Shown here: one piece after another, positions 1-5,945 of the stretch | Numbering within the stretch: position 1 is the stretch's first letter | How the letters are laid out: each line of letters begins with the position of its first letter | Source of the DNA: Clostridiaceae bacterium | Lineage (GTDB): Bacteria > Bacillota > Clostridia > Oscillospirales > Butyricicoccaceae | DNA: 6,858 nucleotides | Direction: 5' to 3' | NCBI GenBank assembly: GCA_016293155.1 | Contig: JAEDEU010000079.1 | Coordinates: 1 to 6,858 of the forward strand | Made by a program: the position numbers and the translations under genes | The notes under the pieces: generated by a model | Database searches by the model: none | Told to the model about the DNA's origin: nothing | The model's input: the letters and a program-made list of their open reading frames with translations, nothing else

Positions 1-10
1 TATTTTATTC

Positions 11-55
11 CAAACAAAAACAGACATACTTACAAAACTGCAAATATGCCTGTTT
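11..55 (-). terminator. Rho-independent terminator of the azlCD operon
   Basis: On the minus strand, arms AAACAGGCATA (55 to 45) and TATGTCTGTTT (28 to 18) pair over 11 positions with one G-U wobble. A further pairing TTGCA/TGTAA continues inside, closing on a GTTT loop. The stem is followed directly by TTTTTGTTTG (about 20 to 11), a good U-tract. It begins 18 bases after the azlD stop codon. The U-tract lies on the minus-strand side only, so it should end azlCD transcription. The call rests on direct pairing; folding energy was not computed. Confidence 0.85.
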
Positions 56-72
56 CCTTTCCGGCATCAGCG

Positions 73-378
73 TTACAAAAAGCATTCCAGCACAAATACG
101 ACTGCACAGCAAATCACGGACACCGGAAAAAGCCCTGCATTCATCCATGCCGCCGCAATGCCGATCACCAGTGCCGCTGCACCTGCAATCGGACTCTGCG
201 TTGCATCCAGAATTGCGGGAAAGGTCATGACCGACAGCGTGACATATGGGACATAATAGAGGAACGACTGGAGAAAGCGGTTTTTGATCTGCTTCCGGAT
301 CAGCGTCAGCGGCAGAACGCGGATGGCATAGGTGACGCCTGCCATAATCAGCAAATAAATATAGATGTTATGCGTCAT
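73..378 (-). CDS. azlD: AzlD family branched-chain amino acid transport subunit
   Basis: This 101-residue, strongly hydrophobic protein is the small partner of AzlC. In Bacillus subtilis and Escherichia coli (YgaZH), AzlCD-type pairs export branched-chain amino acids and analogues across the cytoplasmic membrane. About four membrane segments are visible, near residues 5-20, 38-55, 62-79 and 83-100. The family's hallmark stretches are present: TYAIRVLPL near 16-24, and YYVPYVTLSVMTFPAIL near 41-57, where the membrane-embedded prolines lie. The length is normal for the family. The start is well supported by AAAGGAGG about 9 bases upstream of the ATG. It overlaps the end of azlC by 11 bases, which suggests translational coupling and a two-subunit complex. 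Family is confident; the substrate is inferred from homologues. Confidence 0.9.
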   Translation of the reverse strand: MTHNIYIYLLIMAGVTYAIRVLPLTLIRKQIKNRFLQSFLYYVPYVTLSVMTFPAILDATQSPIAGAAALVIGIAAAWMNAGLFPVSVICCAVVFVLECFL

Positions 379-1117
379 TGCTCTCGTCCTCCTTTGACCT
401 CACCGGGAACAGCAGCGCCGCCGCCGCAGAGATGGTCACAGTTAACAGAATCGTGCGGGTACCGCTCGACAGCTCAGCGAAAAACGGCAGGCGCGACGCG
501 GCATAGCTCGCACCGAAGCTGAGCAGGACAAAGCCTGCCAGCACCTTATTTTTCCGGCTCGGCGGGATAATGACCGCCAGAAACATGCCGAACAGCGCAA
601 CACTCAGCGCACTGACCACACGCGCCGGCAGGACATTGCCTGCAATGACACCCAGTGCCGTACCCACTGCCCAGCAGGGCGCAGCGATCGAAAAGGCGCC
701 GTAGGTATAAAACGGATTGACATCACCCTCCCGTGCAATCGTAATCCCGAACAGCTCATCCGTGATGGTATATGCCATCATCAGACGATGCCGGAACGGC
801 ATTTTGGGTGAAAACCGCTGACTGAGTGCGCAGCTCATCAGCAGATAGCGTGCATTCGTAATCAGTGTGACAATCGCCATCTCAAGATAGGAGGCATTGG
901 CGGCAATGACAAGAAAGCCGGCATATTCTCCGGCAGATGCGTTATTCAAAAGGCTTGCCAAAAAGCCCTGAAATGCATTGAGTCCAATATTGCGCGCAGC
1001 GATTCCCAGAGAAAACGAAACCGCCAGATATCCCAGACCGATGGGGATGCCATCCCGCATACCTGTCCGGAATACGGCGCCGCGCGATAGAGAATGAAAT
1101 GACCGTTGTTGATGCAT
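368..1117 (-). CDS. azlC: AzlC family branched-chain amino acid exporter, large subunit
   Basis: A 249-residue integral membrane protein, the large subunit of the AzlCD (YgaZH-like) exporter for branched-chain amino acids. Family features include GMRDGIPIGLGYLAVSFSLGI (residues 19-39), NARYLLMSCALSQ (88-100) just after a hydrophobic helix, and TDELFG (119-124). Several further membrane helices follow, ending in a charged cytoplasmic-looking tail. The frame stays open upstream to an ATG at 1174, but I chose the ATG at 1117. The predicted promoter -10 box is at 1178-1183, so the 1174 start would precede or coincide with the transcription start, whereas 1117 has a GGCGGAG ribosome binding site. 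The extra 19 residues would also be a poorly conserved, very basic leader. The length then fits the usual 230-250 residues. It is co-transcribed with azlD. Substrate specificity is inferred. Confidence 0.88.
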   Translation of the reverse strand: MHQQRSFHSLSRGAVFRTGMRDGIPIGLGYLAVSFSLGIAARNIGLNAFQGFLASLLNNASAGEYAGFLVIAANASYLEMAIVTLITNARYLLMSCALSQRFSPKMPFRHRLMMAYTITDELFGITIAREGDVNPFYTYGAFSIAAPCWAVGTALGVIAGNVLPARVVSALSVALFGMFLAVIIPPSRKNKVLAGFVLLSFGASYAASRLPFFAELSSGTRTILLTVTISAAAALLFPVRSKEDESNDA

Positions 1118-1152
1118 ACGAAGTCTCCGCCTTTTCTTACTCGTTCTAATCA

Positions 1153-1173
1153 TGGTATCGTTTTGAGATACCA
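1153..1173. promoter_or_regulatory. Candidate operator overlapping the azlCD transcription start
   Basis: A perfect inverted repeat, TGGTATC - 7 bases - GATACCA, starts about 4 bases downstream of the predicted -10 box. It therefore covers roughly +1 to +20 of the azlCD transcript. A third half-site-like TGGTAT lies on the minus strand overlapping the -10 box, 13 bases upstream of the first arm in the direction of transcription. This position is typical of a repressor operator, and the spacing suits a homodimeric helix-turn-helix protein. It could also be a small hairpin in the 5' leader. The repressor is unknown; no Lrp-, MarR- or TetR-type regulator gene is visible here. Confidence 0.45.
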
Positions 1174-1177
1174 CATT

Positions 1178-1206
1178 AGTATACCATTTTCACTTGCAAT
1201 AGTAAA
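1178..1206 (-). promoter_or_regulatory. Predicted sigma-A promoter of azlCD
   Basis: On the minus strand, TTTACT (1206 to 1201, 4 of 6 to consensus) is separated by exactly 17 bases from TATACT (1183 to 1178, 5 of 6). The surrounding sequence is AT-rich. Transcription would start near 1171, giving a leader of about 55 bases that contains the GGCGGAG ribosome binding site of azlC. The promoter lies beyond the hairpin that ends the upstream exporter operon, so azlCD appears to be transcribed independently. Confidence 0.6.
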
Positions 1207-1287
1207 GCAGATACCTGCCACAGCACAGCCGATAACAGGACCAAAAATATTTTTTACACTGATTCATAATGATTTCTCTCCAATTTT

Positions 1288-1324
1288 AATTGAGCGGCTG
1301 TCCAACATGGAAAGCCGCTCAATT
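1288..1324. terminator. Near-perfect 37-base hairpin after the ABC exporter operon
   Basis: The arms AATTGAGCGGCT (1288-1299) and AGCCGCTCAATT (1313-1324) are perfectly complementary. After one mismatch (1300/1312), TCCA/TGGA also pair, leaving a 3-base loop. It lies 10 bases beyond the permease stop codon and before the azlCD promoter, which is where the six-gene operon should end. A proper U-tract is missing: the minus-strand tail is AATTAAAATT and the plus-strand tail AATTCTTTG. It could be a weak or bidirectional terminator, or a 3' stabilising stem. Confidence 0.55.
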
Positions 1325-1334
1325 CTTTGTACGG

Positions 1335-2252
1335 TCAATGCCTCTTTTTTCCCAAAATGATGTTCATAGCAACATAAATTCCAAGGGCAAGCACGATTGA
1401 CGCTGTGAGCACAAGATACATTGCGCCGATAGGGACCTTTTCATCGAAGAAATACAGGTTGCAGTCCACGCTGTCCCGGATTGCCTCAACCACTTCCGCC
1501 GGAAAGCCCTGTGCCTTCATTTCCGCAAATGCACCGCCCATCGCGTGGTTGCGGAGCAGGGATGTCCCGTAGGTCCCGGGCAGGAAGGAGATCACCCGCT
1601 GTAGTCCTTCGGAAAAGCTGGAAATGGGCATATACGCGCCGCAGATGAAGCCGTAGCCCGCGCTGATGATGGTGCCCACCGCGCTGGCCTGTCCCTGCGT
1701 GGACAGAGGGAAGATCACGCAGGAGGAAAGCGCCGTACCGAACAGCACCAAAAGGACGACATCCAGAACAAGGGCTGCCACATCTTTCGCCGTTAAAAAC
1801 CAGCCCACATTCGCAAGGTATACCAGACACACCACGAGGGCGGCAAAACAGATCAGCAGAGTGGACAGCAGCGTGGAAAGATAATAGCTCAGCGCCAGCG
1901 TGCCGCTTTTCAGCGGCGTAATGGTCAGATCCCGCCGAGCACCGGTGATTTTATCCTGTACCATCAGCAGATTGGAGCAGAAAGCGACCGTCACGCAGCT
2001 CACCGCCAAAAGAGAAGAAACCAGTTCTCCACCTACGCAGCCCCACAGCACTTTGTCCGACACGGCGGCTCCCGCAGCCTCCAGTGCGGAGCGGAAGCTG
2101 TCCTCATAGACATTGGCAAGAAAGGTGCTGTACAGCACCAGCAGGATCATCGGTGTGATGAGGGAGGTGAAAAACATCCCTTTGTCCTTAAAATACAGCT
2201 TTGTATTGCGCCGGATCAGCGCACCCAGTCCGGTCATTCTCATCATCTTCAT
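1335..2252 (-). CDS. ABC-2 type transporter permease (drug/antimicrobial exporter family)
   Basis: This 305-residue protein is the membrane component of an ABC exporter of the ABC-2 (DRR/NodJ-like) class. Visible membrane segments are near residues 27-47, 73-95, 118-148, 155-180, 190-212 and 275-299, giving the usual six-helix core. The N-terminus is short, basic and cytoplasmic (ALIRRNTKLYFKDKG, 11-25), a typical amphipathic entry helix. A stretch with charged residues at 213-274 precedes the last helix and probably lies mostly outside. The end GKKRH is positively charged and cytoplasmic. There is no large extracellular domain, so it is not a BceB-type permease. Its ATG overlaps the ATPase gene's stop codon as ATGA, with GGGAGG about 9 bases upstream, so the two are translationally coupled. 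With one permease gene, the transporter is presumably a homodimer with two ATPase copies. The substrate is unknown; peptides, drugs or lipids are possible. Confidence 0.9.
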   Translation of the reverse strand: MKMMRMTGLGALIRRNTKLYFKDKGMFFTSLITPMILLVLYSTFLANVYEDSFRSALEAAGAAVSDKVLWGCVGGELVSSLLAVSCVTVAFCSNLLMVQDKITGARRDLTITPLKSGTLALSYYLSTLLSTLLICFAALVVCLVYLANVGWFLTAKDVAALVLDVVLLVLFGTALSSCVIFPLSTQGQASAVGTIISAGYGFICGAYMPISSFSEGLQRVISFLPGTYGTSLLRNHAMGGAFAEMKAQGFPAEVVEAIRDSVDCNLYFFDEKVPIGAMYLVLTASIVLALGIYVAMNIILGKKRH

Positions 2253-3163
2253 TTTTCTGCGCCTCCCGTCAGCTCTTTTCCGGTCACCGCCAAGAATACA
2301 TCATCCATCTTTCCCTTGGTGATCTCATAATCCCGGAATACCTCCGGATAGCGGAGAATCAGCTCCGTAGCCGCGGCAGTGTTGGGAACGGACACCCGAA
2401 AGGCATCCCGAATCGGCTCATAAGGAGCACCCAGCCGTTGGATCACGGTCTCCGCCTGCCCATAGATGGTGATGTAATCTCCGGTATAGGTGTTTTTCAG
2501 CGTCAGCGGCGTTCCCTCCGCGACGATTTTGCCGTGATCCAAAATCACCACGAAGTCCGCATCCGCCGCTTCCTCCATGTAATGGGTGGTCAGAAACACG
2601 GTGAGCTTTTCCTCTCGGCGCAGCTTGCCCACCACCTGCCAGAGCAGGTTTCGGGTCTGTGGATCCAGACCTGTGGTGGGTTCGTCCAGCACCAGAATCT
2701 TCGGTTGATGGAGCAAGGCTCTGGCAATGTCGATCCTGCGCCGCTGACCGCCGGAGAGCTTTCCCACGGGGCGCTTCAGCAGCTCCTGAAAGTCTAACAG
2801 CTCTGCCAGTTCTGCCAATCGCTTCCGGAAGGCATCACCACGGATGCCATAAAGCGCCGCCCGGCTGCGCAGATTGTCCCGCACAGAAAGGTCCTTGTCC
2901 AGCACCGAGTTCTGGAACACCACGCCAAGGCTCCGCTTAATCGAGCTGGCATCGGTATCCAGATCGGTACCGCAGATGGTCACGGTGCCCCTGTCTTTTG
3001 CCAGCTGACCGCAGAGGATGTTGATGGTGGTGGATTTGCCCGCGCCGTTCACCCCCAAAAATGCAAACAGCTCGCCCTCTTTCACCCGGAAGCTCAGGTC
3101 GTCTACTGCCTGCACATCTCCGAAGCGTTTGCTTAAATGTTCAATTTGAATGAGATCGCCCAT
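2249..3163 (-). CDS. ABC transporter ATP-binding protein, DRR/multidrug exporter type
   Basis: A 304-residue cytoplasmic ATPase that powers the adjacent permease. All nucleotide-binding motifs are present: Walker A GVNGAGKST (37-45), Q-loop VFQN (82-85), signature LSGGQ (136-140), Walker B ILVLDEP (156-162), D-loop GLDP (165-168) and switch histidine H194. Residues from about 220 to the end form the extra C-terminal extension seen in DrrA/CcmA-like exporter ATPases, including the MDDVFLAVTGKEL segment at 286-298, which is typical of their end. The frame is open further upstream to 3271, but AGGAGG sits just before the ATG at 3163 and homology begins there; the upstream residues are an antisense-like shadow of the PspC gene. 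It starts 20 bases after the PspC gene and overlaps the permease by 4 bases. Export is the usual direction for this class; the cargo is not deducible. Confidence 0.95.
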   Translation of the reverse strand: MGDLIQIEHLSKRFGDVQAVDDLSFRVKEGELFAFLGVNGAGKSTTINILCGQLAKDRGTVTICGTDLDTDASSIKRSLGVVFQNSVLDKDLSVRDNLRSRAALYGIRGDAFRKRLAELAELLDFQELLKRPVGKLSGGQRRRIDIARALLHQPKILVLDEPTTGLDPQTRNLLWQVVGKLRREEKLTVFLTTHYMEEAADADFVVILDHGKIVAEGTPLTLKNTYTGDYITIYGQAETVIQRLGAPYEPIRDAFRVSVPNTAAATELILRYPEVFRDYEITKGKMDDVFLAVTGKELTGGAEK

Positions 3164-3183
3164 GCGTCTTCCTCCTTTTCCGT

Positions 3184-3375
3184 TCAGTACTGCGGACTGC
3201 GGGGGATGATGACCGCGGCAATGATGTATGCCAAAAAACCACTGCCGCCCATAGCGCAAAACAGCACCCATGCCAGCCGCACCAGTGTGGGATCTATATC
3301 GAAATACTCCGCAATCCCGCCGCAGACCCCGTCTATCATCTTATTTTCGTTGGATTTATATAGTCTTTTGTTCAT
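3184..3375 (-). CDS. Small PspC-domain membrane protein
   Basis: A 63-residue protein consisting almost entirely of a PspC domain. KRLYKSNENKMIDGVCGGIAEY at the N-terminus carries the signature CGGIAEYF (residues 18-25) followed by DIDPTLVRLAWVL (26-38). One membrane segment spans about 34-57 (VLFCAMGGSGFLAYIIAAVIIP), and the tail RSPQY is short. PspC domains take part in phage-shock and envelope-stress signalling, where the membrane-inserted protein senses damage or binds partner proteins; short stand-alone copies are common in Bacillota. The ATG at 3375 is preceded by AAGGAG about 10 bases upstream. A GTG two codons earlier is a weaker alternative, and the longer frame to 3630 lies inside the GNAT gene and is spurious. 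It sits between the acetyltransferase and the exporter ATPase, with 17- and 20-base gaps, so it belongs to the operon. Its role here, sensing or stabilising the membrane, is inferred. Confidence 0.9.
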   Translation of the reverse strand: MNKRLYKSNENKMIDGVCGGIAEYFDIDPTLVRLAWVLFCAMGGSGFLAYIIAAVIIPRSPQY

Positions 3376-3392
3376 CTTCACGTTGCTCCTTT

Positions 3393-3845
3393 TCACGATT
3401 CCCGTTTCAGGACAAATTGCTGGACAGGGCTTCCGAATGCTTCGGTCAGCATTCCCTCCCGAAAGCCCAAACGCCTGTAAAACGCTCTGGCCGCCATTCC
3501 TTCCGCTGCGCCTTCCCGGTAGGTAGTAACCGTCACATTTTGTCCGGGCTCCAGCTCTGACAGCATCAGGAAAACCATTCTTTCCGCAATATGCTGCCTG
3601 CGAAATTTTGGCGAAACAGCGAGAAAGCAAAGCTCAAATTCCCTTCGGGAAAACAGCAGTGTGCCCACGATGCAGCCGTTTTCCGCTGCGCAGATTGCCT
3701 CACTGCGACCGATGAACTCCGAAACTGTGTTTCTGTGAGTGACCAGTGCTTCCAGCGTTTCCAGCCCCGGAAAGGCATCTCTCACAGACTCCACCAAGGT
3801 CATCCAGCTATCCAAGTCACTGTCGTTTGCAAATCGAATCTCCAT
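3393..3845 (-). CDS. GNAT family N-acetyltransferase
   Basis: A 150-residue single-domain protein of the GCN5-related acetyltransferase fold, which transfers acetyl from acetyl-CoA to an amine of a small molecule or protein. Strand beta4 (FELCFLAVSP, 70-79) leads into motif A, FRRQHIAERMVFLMLSEL (81-98). Motif B-like ARAFYRRLGFRE (119-130) carries the usual FYxRLGF signature. The consensus pyrophosphate loop (R/Q)xxGx(G/A) reads RRQHIA here, so a histidine replaces the conserved glycine; activity may be altered but is not excluded. The ATG at 3845 has AAGGAG 7 bases upstream, which decides the start over the longer frame to 3968. Its first 29 bases overlap the end of the response regulator gene, which implies coupling. 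The substrate is unknown. Its operon position suggests modification of a toxic compound, a cell-envelope component or a partner protein, but this is only inference. Confidence 0.88.
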   Translation of the reverse strand: MEIRFANDSDLDSWMTLVESVRDAFPGLETLEALVTHRNTVSEFIGRSEAICAAENGCIVGTLLFSRREFELCFLAVSPKFRRQHIAERMVFLMLSELEPGQNVTVTTYREGAAEGMAARAFYRRLGFREGMLTEAFGSPVQQFVLKRES

Positions 3846-4590
3846 GTGATTGCTCCTTCTCCCAAAAGTCCCGCCGGTACTGGGATGGGGTAATGCCCTC
3901 GGTTTTTTTGAACACCTTGGTAAATACCCGGTAATCTCCATAACCGGACTGCTCCGACACCTGCGCAATGGACAGTGAGGTAGTCAGCAGCAGTTTCTTT
4001 GCCTGTTCCATACGGATGTTGGTCAGATAGGCCAGGAAGCCCACGCCGATCTCGCTCTTGAAAAGCTGACTGATATACTGCGGGTTCAGATGAAACTTTT
4101 CTGCCAAAACAGACAGGCTGATCTCCTCGGTCAAATGCTCCTGAAGGAACCGGGTGATGCCATGGATGGTTCGTCCCTCCTGTGGGTCGTCCTGTCGGGA
4201 GGTCCGGCGCTGGAACAGGGCAATTTTCAGATTGTCGATGCAGGTGCCGAACTCCTCATAGTTCACAGGCTTGAGGATATAATCGGTGATCTGGAGCCGC
4301 AGCGCTTCCCGGCAGTAGGAAAAATCGTCGTAGCCGGACACGATCACGAAGGCGGTATCCGGGTGTTTGAGCCGGGACATTTGAATGACCTTCAATCCGT
4401 TCATAATGGGGATATTGATATCCATAATGGCGATATCCGGCCGGAGCGAGTCAATCTTTGCCAGCGCCTCCATGCCGTCTGCGGCTTCGCCCACTACCTC
4501 ACAGTTATGAGCTTCCCAGTCAAAGAGCCGCTTAAAGCCCTCGCGGATCATAATCTCATCATCCACCAAAAGGACACGCAGTTTTTTCAT
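3817..4590 (-). CDS. AraC-type DNA-binding response regulator (YesN-like)
   Basis: A 257-residue two-component response regulator. The receiver domain (about 3-122) has the acidic pair D10/D11, phosphoacceptor D57 in IMDINIP, switch serine S85 (VSGYDDF) and K107-P108. A short linker (123-144) leads to an AraC/XylS double helix-turn-helix domain (about 145-241). That domain holds LSVLAEKFHLNPQYISQLFK for the first HTH and IAQVSEQSGYGDYRVFTKVFKK plus GITPSQYRR for the second. Family members bind direct-repeat sites upstream of promoters after phosphorylation. The start has AAGGAGG about 8 bases upstream, and its ATG overlaps the kinase stop codon as ATGA, so the kinase encoded just before it is the evident partner. 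It probably activates the operon it sits in. YesN relatives often control carbohydrate genes, but the neighbours here are an exporter and a PspC protein. Confidence 0.95.
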   Translation of the reverse strand: MKKLRVLLVDDEIMIREGFKRLFDWEAHNCEVVGEAADGMEALAKIDSLRPDIAIMDINIPIMNGLKVIQMSRLKHPDTAFVIVSGYDDFSYCREALRLQITDYILKPVNYEEFGTCIDNLKIALFQRRTSRQDDPQEGRTIHGITRFLQEHLTEEISLSVLAEKFHLNPQYISQLFKSEIGVGFLAYLTNIRMEQAKKLLLTTSLSIAQVSEQSGYGDYRVFTKVFKKTEGITPSQYRRDFWEKEQSHGDSICKRQ

Positions 4591-5891
4591 GTTGTTTCCT
4601 CCTTCAGGGGCAGCAGAATGTGAGCTGTCACGCCTCCCGCCTCGTTCTCCGTATAGGACAGGCCGTATTCCCGCCCGCAGAGCAGCTTGATCCGCTTCTG
4701 CACATTCAGAATGCCAATTCTGTTGCCGGTGAGCTTTGGAGGCTGCTTGGCGTAGGAGCGCAGCATTTCATCAATGGCGGCTTTTCTGCCCTCGGCAAAG
4801 CCGCTGCCCGTATCCCGGACGCAGATCTCCAGTCTGCTGTCCCCGACCCGCTCGGCGGAGATGCTCACCTCACCCCGATATCCCTTATTTTTCAGACCAT
4901 GGAGCAGACTGTTTTCCACAATAGGCTGAAGGATGAAGTTGGGCACCTGAGCACCGCCCAGATCAGGATCAATGTCGTATTGGCAGTCCAGCTCCGGATA
5001 GCGGCAGCACATCAGCTCCATGTAGGCTTCCAGCAGCTCTATCTCATCATCCAGCGCAACCATCGGACGATCCACCTTTACACTGAGCCGGAAGAAATCC
5101 ACCAGATACATCAAAAGTTCTGCCACTTTTCCGTCGCCGTTGAGCTGAGCCTGAATGCGGATGGTATCCAGGGTATTGTAGAGAAAATGAGGGTTCACCT
5201 GACTTTTCAGGTAGAGCATAGACATCTTCTGCTCTGTCAGCTCTGCCCGCAGTGCCTCCGGATTTTCCAGAGTCAGATAGAAGGACAGGGTCATCAAGGT
5301 GATGCCCATGCCGCTGATGAGCCATGTGTGGTGCAGCCCCTGCAAAACGCAGACAATCAATTCAATGGCAAGGGCAATTCCAATGGCGGATTTTTTCCTT
5401 TTGTCGATCTGTTTCCGATTTGCCGCCAGAAGTCCGGCGCAGAGCAGGAGATAAAAGGCCACAGCCCCATAGGGAACCAGCATATAAGGTCCGGAGGAAT
5501 AGTTTCCCTCCGCTGTCACCGTGTAGGAAATCGGCAGCAGGAAATTTCCCAGCTCCGCCGCGGCCAGAAAGAGTCTGGCCGGCCAGTCCAGCCGACGGGG
5601 CTTCCCCGTTTCCTCTCCCACCAAAATGGCAATATATTGATAAAACAAATAGATCACCAGCACCATGCTGCCCAAAAACAGCCGATGAACGGCATCGTTC
5701 AACAGCAGCGGTACAGTATCCAAATGATTCACCGTGTAGACCGTGATGCCGTCCAGTGCCAGATGCGCCAACGCAGTTACCAGCAGTCCGGCGAAGGTTC
5801 GATGCAGTGCCGCCTGTTCCTTCTCAGCTGAAAAATAAATGTAAGCCACAAAAGCAAGCACCAAAAACAAGGCAATTTCCATCCGCAGCAT
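4587..5891 (-). CDS. Multi-pass membrane sensor histidine kinase (LytS/YesM-type catalytic core)
   Basis: A 434-residue kinase. The N-terminal half has about seven hydrophobic segments, near residues 4-20, 32-52, 68-92, 105-124, 139-157, 168-186 and 192-208, with short loops and no Cache, HAMP or large extracellular domain. A linker (209-230) precedes the His_kinase core KSQVNPHFLYNTLDTIRIQA, with phospho-accepting H235. The ATPase domain shows the N-box PIVENSLLHG (N327), the G1 box RDTGSGF (D360) and the G2 region TGNRIGILN (388-396). All catalytic motifs are intact. The frame is open to 6050, but I chose the ATG at 5891: it has AAGGGGG about 8 bases upstream, and the protein then begins straight into the first membrane helix. 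M4 is a less likely alternative. The stop overlaps the start of the response regulator by 4 bases. The build suggests sensing within the membrane; the signal is unknown. Confidence 0.93.
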   Translation of the reverse strand: MLRMEIALFLVLAFVAYIYFSAEKEQAALHRTFAGLLVTALAHLALDGITVYTVNHLDTVPLLLNDAVHRLFLGSMVLVIYLFYQYIAILVGEETGKPRRLDWPARLFLAAAELGNFLLPISYTVTAEGNYSSGPYMLVPYGAVAFYLLLCAGLLAANRKQIDKRKKSAIGIALAIELIVCVLQGLHHTWLISGMGITLMTLSFYLTLENPEALRAELTEQKMSMLYLKSQVNPHFLYNTLDTIRIQAQLNGDGKVAELLMYLVDFFRLSVKVDRPMVALDDEIELLEAYMELMCCRYPELDCQYDIDPDLGGAQVPNFILQPIVENSLLHGLKNKGYRGEVSISAERVGDSRLEICVRDTGSGFAEGRKAAIDEMLRSYAKQPPKLTGNRIGILNVQKRIKLLCGREYGLSYTENEAGGVTAHILLPLKEETT

Positions 5892-5913
5892 AGACGTTCC
5901 CCCTTTTATTTTT

Positions 5914-5942
5914 ATTGTAAGGCTTCTGCCCCGGTCTGAATA
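5914..5942 (-). promoter_or_regulatory. Candidate promoter of the six-gene kinase-exporter operon
   Basis: On the minus strand TACAAT (5919 to 5914, 5 of 6 to consensus) is preceded after 17 bases by TATTCA (5942 to 5937, only 3 of 6). Transcription would begin near 5907, leaving a short leader that still includes the AAGGGGG ribosome binding site. The poor -35 box is what activator-dependent promoters often show. A competing possibility is the extended -10 box TGCTATGAT at 5994 to 5986, which lies just past the MerR-gene terminator and has no good -35 box. I cannot decide between them from sequence. Confidence 0.4.
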
Positions 5943-5945
5943 GGC

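Noticed and set aside
1118..1174. Longer azlC start adding 19 basic residues
   Set aside because: Its ATG is only about 4 bases past the -10 box and would be at or before the transcription start; the ATG at 1117 has a ribosome binding site and gives the usual family length.
1106..1360. Plus-strand frame of 84 codons across the azlC 5' end and the intergenic region
   Set aside because: It is antisense to the azlC start, promoter and hairpin, has no ribosome binding site, shows no recognisable domain and ends inside the permease gene.
2201..2797. Plus-strand frame of 198 codons opposite the ABC ATPase and permease start
   Set aside because: It is antisense to the ATPase signature and Walker B region, with no motif of its own.
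3376..3630. 85-residue N-terminal extension of the PspC protein
   Set aside because: The extension reads the acetyltransferase gene in another frame, whereas the PspC domain starts right at the ATG preceded by AAGGAG.
4620..5831. Plus-strand frame of 403 codons opposite the histidine kinase
   Set aside because: It is a shadow of the kinase gene: rich in H, Q and R, with no domain, and opposite a gene whose catalytic motifs are all intact.
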